Below, piece by piece: positions 30,943 through 41,639 of a stretch of 64,000 bases of DNA. Position 1 is the first letter of the stretch. Every line of letters begins with the position of its first letter. The notes below the pieces were generated by a model, which was not told the DNA's origin, did not search any database, and worked only from the letters and a program-made list of their open reading frames with translations. The translations under genes were made by a program, and so were the position numbers. The DNA is from Prorocentrum cordatum (Eukaryota; Sar; Dinophyceae; Prorocentrales; Prorocentraceae): assembly GCA_963575745.1 (NCBI GenBank), contig CAUYUJ010016059.1:198001-262000 (forward strand), given 5' to 3'.

Positions 30943-31719
30943 TCACCTGAAACATGCACATGGCTTCCTCTGTCGCCTCCAAAAGCAATCGCGGATGGAA
31001 AGACTGTCGATGCGCTTTCCGTCGGGTCCATGTTTCCTCAGCTTACTTCTGAACCATCCAACATAAGAGAACATACCAACACGGTCTCGACTTAATCCCT
31101 GAAGGTTGTTATGTGCCGTCCAGGGTTGGGCAGCTGTCGTCCCAGGTGTTATGTAGGAGTGGGCTCGATCTCCTTCACCAATCCTGGTAGGCGCAAAAAT
31201 TCCAATAGGAAGGTCAACCTCCGAAGCGATTGTAACCCGCATTCCTCCCCTGGGGGTGGCTGCGATCTCTTGTAAAACTGACCTTGTAGTTGCCCTCGTG
31301 CTACTCGTAGTGGTACTGCCGCAAGCGTCGTCGTGGCGTCGTTCGCTTTCTGTTTCAGGTTCTCGTCGTTTGATAGCACAGTCCTTGCATTCATCCGACA
31401 ACGACATTTCGCTGCAACGGTGGAAAATTCCACCATGCCCATTATGGTTGGATCGGTGCCGGTTGGTGCAATTACGACCTTTTCCAAGAAGCCGTTGAAG
31501 GAGTTGTTCGAGGCGTTGTATCGCTGCTGCCGCTGTCGCACTTCCTTCGAAGCCGAAGGCATTGACCTGCCTGGCGCGGCTCTCCTTCTCCTTCTCCTCC
31601 ATGTTTCCCTGCCTTGCTTGATTAACCGTGGCGCTGACGTTCTGGAGTTGACGAATCACTGTGTGAAGCTTTCTGTTCTGACGCTGTTCGTATCGTTGAA
31701 ACCAAGCTGGCGCCTCCAT
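30943..31719 (-). CDS. Possible LINE ORF1-like protein, unrecognised
   Basis: About 258 residues from ATG 31719. The N-terminus is Gln/Arg/Lys-rich and helical (RYEQRQNRKLHTVIRQLQNV, then EEKEKESRARQ and IQRLEQLLQRLLG), suggesting a coiled coil. Next comes a His/Cys-rich stretch (CTNRHRSNHNGHGG ... DECKDC) and basic sequence. It lies upstream of, and on the same strand as, the decayed endonuclease/RT element, where an ORF1/Gag-like gene would be expected. That position is the main reason for the suggestion. 30140-30940 between the two has no motif. Confidence 0.3.
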   Translation of the reverse strand: MEAPAWFQRYEQRQNRKLHTVIRQLQNVSATVNQARQGNMEEKEKESRARQVNAFGFEGSATAAAAIQRLEQLLQRLLGKGRNCTNRHRSNHNGHGGIFHRCSEMSLSDECKDCAIKRREPETESERRHDDACGSTTTSSTRATTRSVLQEIAATPRGGMRVTIASEVDLPIGIFAPTRIGEGDRAHSYITPGTTAAQPWTAHNNLQGLSRDRVGMFSYVGWFRSKLRKHGPDGKRIDSLSIRDCFWRRQRKPCACFR

Positions 31720-32059
31720 GATACCACCTTCCTCTCCCACCCCCCGCACCTCCTGGCACTAACTCCACATCCGAATCCTCCCCAATCGTCGATATTCGTA
31801 TCCATGCGTTCTTTCATGGTATCCTTACGGCCCTCCTTCATGTCTGGTGTGGAACCCGTTGAAGTCCAGCTCGTTTAGCCATGAGTCCAACTGTCATGCA
31901 CACGCTCCTGGAAAACAGAGCAGAAGAATTAGATTCAGCCAGTAGCCGGTGTCATGTGAGCCAGTATGCGCACCTCGAGCAAATACGCACGGAGACATGA
32001 GGAGGAGAGGGGGCGGGAAGACTGATAAGAGAGGAACCGACAACTCCGAATTCGCTGCC

Positions 32060-32390
32060 ACCTGGGATGTCTCGCGGCAGTCTCCCGGGGGACATCTTGA
32101 GGGCGTCTGGAAAGTTGTCCTGGAGTCTCGTGGGGGCGCCTCTTGGGCCTCGTGGAATCTCTTCGGGGCTCTCTAGGGCCTGTGGGGGTCGCCGGCGGAA
32201 CTTCGTGAGGGCGGCTTGGAGATCCGAGGCCTGCTCGGTGCAGATTGGGATCCCTTCGGGGGGCTCTCGAAAGTCTCTTGGAGGTCTCTTGGAGCGCTCC
32301 TGGGTGGCCTGTTGGGGTTTCTTGACGGTCTCTGGGTGCGCCCTTGGAAGCCTACAGGGGGCTCTTGGGGCCTCCTGCGGTGTTTGCAAA
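32060..32390. repeat. GGCCTCTTGG minisatellite
   Basis: CTTGGGGCCTC, GGTCTCTTGGAG, GGGGCTCTTGGGGCCTCCTG words, the same family as 5849-6150. 31760-32059 and 32400-32750 hold nothing recognisable. Confidence 0.75.
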
Positions 32391-32754
32391 ATCCGAAAAG
32401 AGGATAAGAAGGAGAAGGATATGAAACGGAAAGCAGGAGAGAAATCAGTGGCAAGGGACGGCGAGGACTGTGAGAGGCAGAAACGCAGTAGGGAAAATGG
32501 GGGCAAACTTGAAATGAACAAGGAATTGCAGGACTTCTGTTTTTTTTCAAGTTGGGCCTCCGATCACTTCGTGAGGCGTGAGGCAGGGAGTCAGGTGAGG
32601 AGGCGGACGAAGGAAGGAGTGAAGTAGAGATGAGGTGGAGCGGGGAGGCAAAGGGACACAGCGGGGTAAAAGGATGAGAGAAGGATCAGAAAGGAGAAAA
32701 AGATGAAGGGAGGAGATGTCTCGTGGCAATCTCCCGGGCGCATTCGTATTCCAT

Positions 32755-35375
32755 GCGCTTCTCCCGTGACCCACCACCGCGTAGGTCACCCTAAGTCAGG
32801 TTGAGGTAAACACATTGCTGTACCTGCATTCTGGGCCTCGACAAAAATATGTACATTTGTGCACATACGCTTCCCCTGTGTAGCGCGCCCCGCACATGTG
32901 ATCCACCAGCGGGTGGCCTCCCGACAACTGACGGGGTAAAACCATGTGTGACACTTACATTCGGGGCCTCAACATGGCTTGGTGCACTCGTGCACCATAC
33001 GATTGCCCCGTGCAGTGCGCACCGCACACGTGGCCCACCAACGGGTGGGTCACCACAACGAGGTGTGAGGGAAACTGCTTGTTTCACTTGCAGTCTGGGC
33101 TTCAACATGGGTTGGCGAATTCGTAGTTAAAACGCTTCCCCTGTGTAGCGAGCCCCCGTAAAGGTGACACACCAGCGGGTGGGTCACCCAAAGCCTGGTT
33201 GAGAAGAACCACCTGTGACACTTACATTCGGGGCTTCAACATAAGCTGGTGCACTCGTACACCTGCGCACCTCACGCGTGACGCACCAGCGGATGGGTCA
33301 CCCGAGCGAGGCTTGAGAAACACTGCTTGTTTCACTTGCAGTCGGGGCCTCCGCATGGCTTGGTGAGTTCGTACTCCAAACGTTCCCCCTGTCTAGCGCG
33401 CACCGCACAAGTGACCCACCCTGGTGGGTCACCAAAAAACTGGCTGGTACATACAATTTGTTTCACGTGCGCGTTGGGCCTCAACATGAATTGGTGCACT
33501 CGTGCTCCATCTGTTGTTCCTGTGGAGCGCGCCCCGCGCAGGTGACCCAATTGCGGGTAGGTAGCCCGAACACGGGCTGAAAACAACAAATTGTTTCACC
33601 CGTGTTTTGGGGCGTCGACATGACTTGGCGCATTCGTATTCCATACGCTCCTGTGGCCCACCACCGTACGGGTTGAAACAAACAGCATTTTACCTGCATT
33701 CTGGGCCTCGATATGAGTTGGTACATTTGTGCGCCATACGCTTCCCCAGTGTAGGGCGCCCCGCACAGGTGATCTACCAGCGGGTGGTCCCACGACAACT
33801 GATGGGGAAACCCTATGTGTGACACTTACACCCGGGGCCTCAGCATGATTTAGTGCAAGCACCATTCGATTGCCCTGTGTAGTGCGCACCGCACAAGTGG
33901 CCCACCAACGGGTGGGTCGTCGCAGCGAGGCTTGAGGGAAACTATTTGTTTCACTTGCAATCTGGGCCTGAACATGGGTTGGCGAATTCATACTTTCAGC
34001 GTTTCCCCTGTGTAGCGAGCCCCCGCACAAGTGACCCACCAGCGGGTGGGTCACCCAAAGCCTGGTTGAGAAGAACCACCTGTGACACTTACATTCGGGG
34101 CGTCAGCATAAGATGGTGCACTCGTGCGCCATACGCTTGATGTTTTTGTAGCGCCCGCCGCACAGATGACCCACCAGCGGGTGGGTCAACCGACAAGAAC
34201 ATGATACAAGCAATGTGTTTCACGTTCGATCTGGGCCTCAAAATGAATTGGTACCTTCGTGCTCGATGCGTTTCCAAATTGTGGCGCGCACCGCACGAGT
34301 AAACCACCAGCGGGTGGGTCACCCGAAAACTGGTTGAGAAAAGCCAGCTGTTTCAATTGCGTCTGGGGCATCACAAGTGACCGACCACCGGGTGGGTCAG
34401 CCGAAACCTGGTTGAAACAAACAGTGTTTCATCTGCGCGTTGGGCGTCAATATGAGGTGGTGCATTCGTACTCCATGCGCCTCCCCCGTGTTGCGTGCAT
34501 TGCACAAGTGACCCCCTGTGTAGCGCGCCCCGCACAGGTGATCTACCAGCAGGTGGTCCCACGACAACTGATGGGGAAACCCTATGTGTGACACTTACAC
34601 CCGGGGCCTCAGCATGATTTAGTGCAAGCACCATTAGATTGCCCTGTGTAGTGCGCACCGCACAAGTGGCCCACCAACGGGTGGGTCGTCGCAGCGAGGC
34701 TTGAGGGAAACTATTTGTTTCACTTGCAATCTGGGCCTGAACATGGGTTGGCGAATTCATACTTTCAGCGTTTCCCCTGTGTAGCGAGCCCCCGCACAAG
34801 TGACCCACCAGCGGGTGGGTCACCCAAAGCCTGGTTGAGAAGAACCACCTGTGACACTTACATTCGGGGCGTCAGCATAAGATGGTGCACTCGTGCGCCA
34901 TACGCTTGATGTTTTTGTAGCGCCCGCCGCACAGATGACCCACCAGCGGGTGGGTCAACCGACAAGAACATGATACAAGCAATGTGTTTCACGTTCGATC
35001 TGGGCCTCAAAATGAATTGATACTTTCGTGCTCGATGCGTTTCCAAATTGTGGCGCGCACCGCACGAGTAAACCACCAACGGGTGGGTCACCCGAAAACT
35101 GGTTGAGAAAAGCCAGCTGCTTCAATTGCGTCTGGGGCATCACAAGTGACCGACCACCGGGTGGGTCAGCCGAAACCTGGTTGAAACAAACAGTGTTTCA
35201 TCTGCGCGTTGGGCGTCAATATGAGGTGGTGCATTCGTACTCCATACGCCTCCCCCGTGTTGCGCGCATTGCACAAGTGACCCCCTGTGTAGCGCGCCCC
35301 GCACAGGTGACCCGACAACTGGCTGCAACAAATTGATTCAATCATTTGCATTCTGGAACTCGACATGAGTAGGTG
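32755..35375. repeat. Satellite 2, about 133-bp monomer with palindromic core
   Basis: About 19-20 diverged monomers, recognised by CTTRCANTCKGGGCCTCAAC followed by ATG (for example at 32953, 33088, 33221, 33336, 33467, 33694, 33823, 33953, 34088, 34222 and 34432). Each carries a palindrome with arms GTGACCCACC and GGTGGGTCAC around a 2-4 base centre, a CTGTGTAGCGCGCACCGCAC block and GGTTGAGAAAAAC-like sequence. Frames through it (HLQSGP..., ...VGHLCGG) are repeat translations. Confidence 0.95.
33823..35290. repeat. Recent 769-bp tandem duplication inside satellite 2
   Basis: Landmarks recur at a constant offset of 769 bases (33953/34722, 34088/34857, 34222/34991, 34357/35126, 34432/35201) with only scattered substitutions (for example GGTACCTTCG versus GATACTTTCG). 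A six-monomer block was duplicated recently relative to monomer divergence. Confidence 0.93.
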
Positions 35376-35399
35376 AATTTGTCGGAATGAAGGGGGCCG

Positions 35400-36170
35400 A
35401 GCGGTCATTCACTGTCCCTGGGGGCGTGGCTGAAATAGGATTCCACAATACGGACGTTTGTTGTTGTTGATGCTGTAGTTGTTGTTGCAGATGTTGTTGT
35501 ATTTGTTGTTATGGTTGGTTGTTTGGTTGGTTGCTTGATCGTCGGTTCGTTTGCTTGCCAACTTGTTTTTTGGTGATCCTGGGCTGTGCGCTTCGTCGCA
35601 GCCCTCGCTCTACACCCAGCGGGCACAACATCTTGCTGGTGGCAGTCTAAAGCCTATATTGCTTTTCGTCACTTGCAGTGTCCAGTCAGCCCACCTGGCT
35701 GGCTCAACTGTGCGTTTCCTTACTTGCAATACCTAATCGGCCCACACCTGGACGGCTCCACTGCGCGTGCCCTGGCATTCCGCGCACTGGGCCTCGGCAG
35801 CGTCCGTGGATCCTCCGACGCCGCGGCCTGGCCGCTGCCACGGTCCCCGCTGCCGAAGCTGGCCGCGCCAGCGCACTCAGGATGGAAGTCTTCCGCCTCT
35901 GAGTGCCCCCCTCCTCCCTCCGCCTCCGCGGCCGCCCTGTTTGTCTCCGTTTCTCCTCTTGCATGATGGCTAATTCGCACATCGGTAGCCCCTTTTAGCC
36001 CGACCGCTGGTGCAGTACCTCTGCCTCGCCGCCGACGTAAAGCAAATGTTTGTTGTTTGGCCTCGTCCCCCTCGCGACCTGGCTCGCGACACACCCGCGA
36101 CCCACCCACATCGTTTTCACGAGAAGTCGGCGCTTGCCGCGGGTTGGCTGTATAATTTGTAAAAGTTAGG
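35400..36170. other. Spacer with TTG microsatellite and 51-bp tandem pair
   Basis: TTG/GTT triplets at 35455-35520 run into GGTTGGTTG. Two diverged 51-bp units start at 35676 (ACTTGCAGTGTCCAGTCAGC) and 35727 (ACTTGCAATACCTAATCGGC). No gene is recognised. Confidence 0.6.
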
Positions 36171-36179
36171 CGCCTGCGG

Positions 36180-36480
36180 CGGGCTTCTTCAGAGCCTCGC
36201 AGACTGCAGACACCCCCGCCGCCCCCTCACTCGTATCCGCGACAGCGACGGGAACCGACGGTGAGGGCGACCGGACGACAACGATCGAAGGCGGCCGTGA
36301 CGACGACGGCGGCCAAAAACGACGATGGCGGGGTGGCGACAAGGATCGACGACGACGGCGATCGGTCGACGACGTCCAAGGCGACCGATCGACGACGATG
36401 GCGGCGACAGACGACAACGGCGTGGCGGCGATGACGATGGCGACATCGACCGACGGCGTGGCGGCGATGACGTTGGCGAC
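36180..36480. repeat. GAC/CGA-rich triplet repeat
   Basis: Imperfect CGACGACGGCG and GCGGCGATGACGATGGCGAC words. The Arg/Ser/Pro-rich frames on the minus strand come from it. Confidence 0.7.
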
Positions 36481-36599
36481 ATGCTGCGGCATGCGACGAC
36501 ATGAACATAACATTACACGCGCTTGCATTAACATTCACCTCCAGGCTAAATTGCAAACGCATTTTCCTGCCAACTTAAATTGGCGCTGAATATTGCCAT

Positions 36600-37540
36600 T
36601 TGTATGAAAGGAACTCTTTGTTCAAAGGATTTCGGATCTTCATTGGAGGTCGGGGGCCCTCGGTCCTCCAGCCTCGATCCTCAGGGGTCGAAGTCCCAGG
36701 GGGCTCGAAGTTTCCAAGGGGCTGCCGCCCGCCTCGAAGCCTCTCGGAGGGGGAGGGGGCTGGAGGTCCCCCGTCCGTGCATGCGCCCAGCGGCCACACA
36801 GAAAACGTTCAAAAACCTGGTCCCTCGAACCTCCTCCGGCTCTTCCTCCTCCTCCGTGTCCTCCTCCTGCGCGCTGGGGGCTCCGCGCCCCCCCCCCCCG
36901 CCCAGGGGTCGCGTCGCCCGCCTCGAGCATGTTGGAGCACAGCCAGCGCGTCTTCGACGCGGGGAAGTAGTTCCTGGGCGGGCCCTCTCCTCCTCCTCCT
37001 CGTCCTCCTCCTCCTCCTCCTCATCCGCCTCCTCCTCCTCCTCTTCCTCTTTCCTCCACCAGGGCGTCTCGGCAGCGCCGCCGACGCACTCAGGCAGCAT
37101 TCGACCCCGCAGGTGAGGGAGAAGGCGGGAGAACGGGGGATAATGCAGGAGTTAGGGAGGGAAAGAGGGAGGGGGGAAAGAGCAGAAGAGGGAGGGGGGA
37201 GGAGACCAGCGTAGGGGGGTGGGTCCGTCCTTGCCTACCTCTGGCCCAGCGCCCCCACGGGCGGGGCAACGGGCGGCGGCGGGGCTCCGATGGCCTCCGA
37301 CAGCACCTCGGACTTGACGGCCACGTCCAGCGCAGCCGTAGTTTCAGCATGCGGGGCGCATGCAGCAGCAGACGGGGGCAAGAGCGACAGATTCGATGGC
37401 GGCGGGGCAGGAGCGGGAGGAGGAGGACCAAAGGACGGGGGAGAAACAAAACTAGGACAGACAGAGAGTGACGCACGGGCCGGCTGCGAGGGCCGCGCGG
37501 CGAGGAGGGGGGCAGGGGAGGAGCACGCAGCAGCAGGGGC
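36600..37540. other. GC-rich spacer with TCC tracts
   Basis: TCC microsatellites at 36835-36870 and 36985-37055, GGGGAGG purine runs at 37110-37205 and AGGAGGGG words to 37520. Frames on both strands are low complexity. This region is downstream of the RT element on the minus strand and may include its 3' UTR. Confidence 0.5.
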
Positions 37541-37545
37541 CAAGC

Positions 37546-38826
37546 TCAGCAGAGCGATGGACGGGGGGAGAAAAGGCAACAGGGACAGGCAGCCTGCTTC
37601 ATGGCGCTCAGTGGGCGAGGAACTCGCCAAGGCCGTTGAACGAGGTGAGGGAGTCGCCATCTGTGGGGCACACCAGGACGCAGCGTTCGGCGGAGTAGCA
37701 CACAGGGTCCCCGATGATCGCGGAATGGAGTCGTCGCCCATACCCAACCACTACGTGACCAACTCGCAACAGTAGACGCCACAGGGCACGCAGTTCCTTC
37801 CTCGCAACATACTCGAGCCTGTGGCCGTGGGCTCGAGGAGCACCCACGCCCAGGACTTTGCGTTCTGACAGCCTCACCCACAGGGCGATCACTACGGATG
37901 TCGCAGTGTGCCGAAAGAGACCCCCCCTCGCAATTCACTCTAGATGCCTGAAGCGACGGGCTCGAGGAGCACCCGCCGCCAGGACTTGGCGTTCTAACTT
38001 CACACGTAGCAGAGACCAGAGGGGTCCGAGACCATTCCTCGCAATTCACTCTAGATGCCTGAGCAGATGGGTTCGAGGAGCACCCACTGCCAGGACTTCG
38101 CGTTCTTACCTCATCTGCCGACGAACCACTCGAGTCAGGCGAGCAAGATCGCACGGGAGTCGCTATCAGCGTGGCAGGCGTCGGCGGAGCCTGGGGGCAG
38201 AGGTCCATCATGACCAGACCATCAGACATCTCACCCTGCTCGGAAGACAAATCACCGCTACTCGACGGCGGCGTGGCACGTGCAGTCGGCGCAGTGACAG
38301 TATCGGAGTCGGAAGATCCAGCAGGAGTCAATCTCGGCCCACACGATGTCGCCGACGCCGTAGAACTCGCGGAAGAAGAGCTAGACGACTCCACAGACGA
38401 GGAGCGGCGTGATGCGTCACCCTGCCAGTCACGACGGCCAAGGCGCATTCGCTCGGCGTCAGAGAGTACAGCTGGGGAGGCCATCGTCATTGATCTCACA
38501 CCCGCGAGAGCACACGAGTAGCACTGGTTCGCGCCCAGTGGCCAGTCCGTAATCAGCTTCGTCTGGTTGTACATCGCATAAGCCGCAGCCAAGAAAGCAT
38601 AATCTTCAATACGGGGAGCCCAAAGCCCCCACCGACGCAACACAGGGGCAGGAAACGGCCGAGCCAGAGCGCGGCGCACGGCCGCCAGCATCGGCCTGCA
38701 CCTCGCATGGTGCGCCAGAGAGTCCCGAACATCGCAGCCATATGCGCACCGCCGGTGTCCAAGGGGGTGAAGAATTCGCGCCGAAGCCATCCATGCATCC
38801 ATCCACGTGCGAAGCGCCGCCCACGC
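37546..38826 (-). CDS. RT element C-terminal part: zinc knuckle and Ser-rich repeats
   Basis: In the same frame as the RT part and separated from it by a single TGA. It begins AWAALRTWMDAW and carries RRCAYGCDVRDSLAHHARC, a Cys-x3-Cys ... His ... Cys knuckle of the type seen at the ends of non-LTR RT proteins, where it is thought to help bind template RNA or target DNA. After a helical stretch comes a long Ser/Pro/Thr-rich tail with three to four repeats of about 37 residues (VRTxSPGxGCSS ... QASRVNCEE), encoded by about 110-bp tandem DNA units at 37830-38110. The true C-terminus is unclear because the repeats keep the frame open. Confidence 0.6.
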   Translation of the reverse strand, partial: AWAALRTWMDAWMASARILHPLGHRRCAYGCDVRDSLAHHARCRPMLAAVRRALARPFPAPVLRRWGLWAPRIEDYAFLAAAYAMYNQTKLITDWPLGANQCYSCALAGVRSMTMASPAVLSDAERMRLGRRDWQGDASRRSSSVESSSSSSASSTASATSCGPRLTPAGSSDSDTVTAPTARATPPSSSGDLSSEQGEMSDGLVMMDLCPQAPPTPATLIATPVRSCSPDSSGSSADEVRTRSPGSGCSSNPSAQASRVNCEEWSRTPLVSATCEVRTPSPGGGCSSSPSLQASRVNCEGGSLSAHCDIRSDRPVGEAVRTQSPGRGCSSSPRPQARVCCEEGTACPVASTVASWSRSGWVWATTPFRDHRGPCVLLRRTLRPGVPHRWRLPHLVQRPWRVPRPLSAMKQAACPCCLFSPRPSLC

Positions 38827-40230
38827 TCAGGAGCACGGGCAGCGACGGAGCAAGGACATGACCAGGTCCCAGTCCACCAGAGAAAACATCGGCTCGTGCC
38901 GCGGCAGCAGCTTGACCAATCTGGATGTGACGAGCCGATGCAGCGGCGACGAACCATGAGCTGCGGCGCGAAGGACCCGATGTGCAGCACGTTGTGGACG
39001 GGGACGACGGCCGTCAACAGCGAGAAGCTCCGCACGCACCGCCTCAACTGCAGGGGCAGCCATCACAGCGAGAGGGCCACTCATCCGAGCAAACTCAGCC
39101 TCCTCCAGCGTCTCCGCGAACGAGATCGAGCGCCAGAAGTTAGGGTACGGACGTCCACTAGCCAACATACATAGCGTACGCCAAGAGCCATTAAGCTGAA
39201 CATGCGCACGCATCTGATTCAGCACAATAGCATAGTCCGGGAACGTGGCCAAGGCAGAGCGGGCAAGAGTGGCCATGCCCAAGTGACCCCATCTAACGAC
39301 ACGCGGCCCACCCCAGGCCTCGACCTGAGTCCAAGCCGCCAGGGAGAAAGCGCCGAGTGGAGCACGAAAGGCTTGTGCCAGTACGGTGAGTTCAACCTTC
39401 AGCACCTCGATCGGCATGGCACAAAACTGAGCGACATAAGAGAGTGTGGCGACGGCCCTCGTGTTGTAGAGGATTGCTGAGACGCTCGTGGGTGTCGCGC
39501 CTCGACCAATAGCTTGAACCCGCAAACGGAGCTTCGCCAACGGATCACACCACGACCGAAACGAGTCGACGCCAGGCCCCATCCACAACCCCAGGTACAG
39601 TAACGAGTCACACACCTCGAACTCGGCCCAGCTAGGAACAAGAACGCTCAACTCGCCACTCACCGCCGAGGCCAATCGATCGGAGAACCGAGCAGAGAGC
39701 GGGACTAACTTACACCTCGCAACTTTGAGGCAGAGATTCGCATACTTCTCCGCCAGCATCATCACCCGATACAAAGTGCACAAATCTGAAACTGCCCGCA
39801 GGGCTCCCCCAATATCATCAGCGCAGGCCCGCACTAGGCCACGTGCCCGCAGCTCAATCGAGGCCGCCAGGTCATATAAGAATGAAGACGTCGCAAGAGC
39901 GAACAACGAGCCCGACAATCCATCCCCTTGAATAATGCCACTTCGCACCCAGAACAGAGTCACGAGGACCCCACGAACCGACGCCACGCCCTCTATCGCA
40001 GCATGCATAAAGCCCACGAACGCCAGGAAGAAGTCAGGGAGCTGGAGAGAGGCAAGCACCTGCAACATAAAGTCTAGGTTGAGCGACGGGAAGGCCTGGC
40101 CGAAGTCCAGGGAGAACAGCAGGGGGATGTCCAGGGAACCAGGCTCACGCACAGATAGTTGACGAGCAAACCCGTCGATCTTAATTATGTTCAGCCCGAA
40201 ATTACGGTTAGGAACAAACCCACGTTGGTT
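38827..40230 (-). CDS. Reverse transcriptase (non-LTR), palm and thumb
   Basis: RNA-dependent DNA polymerase of a LINE-type element. Visible motifs: NQRGFVPNRNF near 40210-40180 (conserved segment before motif A), LFSLDFGQAFPSLN near 40110-40080 (motif A, catalytic Asp in LDF), SGIIQGDGLSGSLF near 39940-39900 (motif B, QGD-LS), and ACADDIGG near 39830-39805 (motif C, ADD). LLYLGLWMG and following helices form the thumb. The frame is open upstream of the first possible start (GTG at 40152) and enters the microsatellite, so the start given is the repeat edge rather than a real start codon. The frame ends at TGA 38827-38829, after which coding continues in the same frame. Catalytic residues look intact, but the copy is truncated. 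Confidence 0.85.
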   Translation of the reverse strand, partial: NQRGFVPNRNFGLNIIKIDGFARQLSVREPGSLDIPLLFSLDFGQAFPSLNLDFMLQVLASLQLPDFFLAFVGFMHAAIEGVASVRGVLVTLFWVRSGIIQGDGLSGSLFALATSSFLYDLAASIELRARGLVRACADDIGGALRAVSDLCTLYRVMMLAEKYANLCLKVARCKLVPLSARFSDRLASAVSGELSVLVPSWAEFEVCDSLLYLGLWMGPGVDSFRSWCDPLAKLRLRVQAIGRGATPTSVSAILYNTRAVATLSYVAQFCAMPIEVLKVELTVLAQAFRAPLGAFSLAAWTQVEAWGGPRVVRWGHLGMATLARSALATFPDYAIVLNQMRAHVQLNGSWRTLCMLASGRPYPNFWRSISFAETLEEAEFARMSGPLAVMAAPAVEAVRAELLAVDGRRPRPQRAAHRVLRAAAHGSSPLHRLVTSRLVKLLPRHEPMFSLVDWDLVMSLLRRCPCS

Positions 40231-40231
40231 A

Positions 40232-40520
40232 GAGGGAGGGGGAAGGAGGAGGAGAAGGAGGAGGAGGAGGAGGAGGTGGAGGAGGAGGAGGAGGAGGAGG
40301 AGGAGGAGCAGGAGGAGGGGAAGGAGGAGGAGGAGGAGGAGGATGGGGAGGAGCGGGGGGATCCAATGATATCATATTGAAGATCGGATAATATGAGGCA
40401 ATCATAAAATAAGCTAAGATAATATAATATAATATTTTAAATATCGCTGCGATTCGCCTTCTAATCTTGGTCCTTGCACCTACATGTCTGATTGACTCTG
40501 CGGTTGGCATATTGATGTAG
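40232..40520. repeat. GGA microsatellite and AT-rich tail
   Basis: GGA triplets at 40232-40365, then an AT-rich stretch with AAGCTAAGATAATATAATAT (40410-40440), similar in kind to the AT island at 42420-42800. Confidence 0.9.
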
Positions 40521-40739
40521 CCGCAGTGGTGCTACGACCCATTGCCGAACCTGACGTTGGGGCGGCTAACCTTGCGCAGCCCCGATTGGCAACAAACTCG
40601 ACGCCGCGTTACGTCCAAACCGAACGCCAGGTTCGGCACTCGCCCAGCACAAAGGGACGGCAGCTGCGGTCGCCAGCTGTCTCGCGCCGGAGGTGGCGCT
40701 CGCAAAAGACGGATGTAGCCGAGGCTCAAACGAGAGAAC

Positions 40740-41300
40740 CTCTCACACACGCATGCGGCCGGCGCTGGGGCAGTAGCACAAATCTTGGAAATTGATGTGG
40801 CTGGCGCTTGGGTGGAGAACCATTCTCCCATGATGGCTGTGGGAACTGGCGCTGCTAAATGAGTGCCGCGTTCCATGAAGGATTTGGCCAGCGCGGAGAC
40901 GGCAGGATGACTCCCCCAGACAGGGGTGTGGCCAACGCTCGGGCGAGAGCGCCAATCCCATCAATGAATGGGGCTTGTGCGCGACCGGCAACATCATCTG
41001 CAATGAGGGCTGTGGCCAGCTCTGAGGCGACAGTACCGGTCGTATTGGAGAGTGTGATCAGTGCTGGGGTGGCTGCGCCAATCTTGGATCAGGATGCGGC
41101 CAAGGATGGGCGAGAGCACCATTGCCGAAGTATTGCAAACAGCGCGAGCGAAGCGAAGGAGGAGGTGAAGGAGGAGGAGGAGGAGGAGAAGGAGGAGGAG
41201 GAAGGGGAGGAGGTGACGGAGGAGGAGGAGGAGGAATTGGAGGAGGAGGAGAAGGAAGAGGAGGAGGAGAGGAGGAGGAGGAGGAGGAGGAGGAGAAATG
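40740..41300. repeat. Diverged 60-70 bp minisatellite, then GGA tract
   Basis: Words such as GCCGGCGCTGGGGCAGTAGC, GTGGCCAACGCTCGGGCGAG and GGTGGCTGCGCCAATCTTGG recur between 40740 and 41130 with heavy divergence, each near AATYTTG or ATCAATG. A GGA/GAG microsatellite fills 41158-41300. No gene is seen from 40520 to 41640. Confidence 0.6.
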
Positions 41301-41639
41301 GGCTGTGGGAAAGCTGAGAAAAAGTGCAAGAGATGATCCTACGGCCCCGTAGGAAGGCAGGGTTCACATAGCGTCCCCCCAGGAGCTCCACTTGCGGGTC
41401 CAATGTGAAAAATCGCACGTCGTCGTTCCGCCACTCTCGGCACATCCATCACACGGATCGTGTCTCAAAGGGATGTAGTTCACGTACGGCCATAGTCAGA
41501 TGATTCGCGTAACGTCACGTCCCCCTGCGTATGTCGACTGTCTTCTCGCACGGATCGTACCCCACAGGGAGTTGCATGGACGGCCCCAGAGCCAAGGTTC
41601 GCATCCCGCCGCCTCGCCCATGTCGGCACACCCCTGACG

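Larger units (their letters stand above)
37546..40230 (-). mobile_element. Non-LTR retroelement, 5'-truncated in a GGA repeat
   Basis: One reading frame (interrupted once by TGA at 38827-38829) spans the RT palm and thumb and a C-terminal CCHC-like knuckle. Its 5' side runs without a break into the TCC/GGA microsatellite at 40232-40365, so fingers and any endonuclease are missing or were replaced by repeat. No poly-A or target-site duplication is seen. Confidence 0.75.

Noticed and set aside
32849-35400. Tandem protein-coding gene family in satellite 2
   Set aside because: Frames recur because the DNA monomer recurs; stops and frame changes vary between monomers, and antisense frames are equally open.
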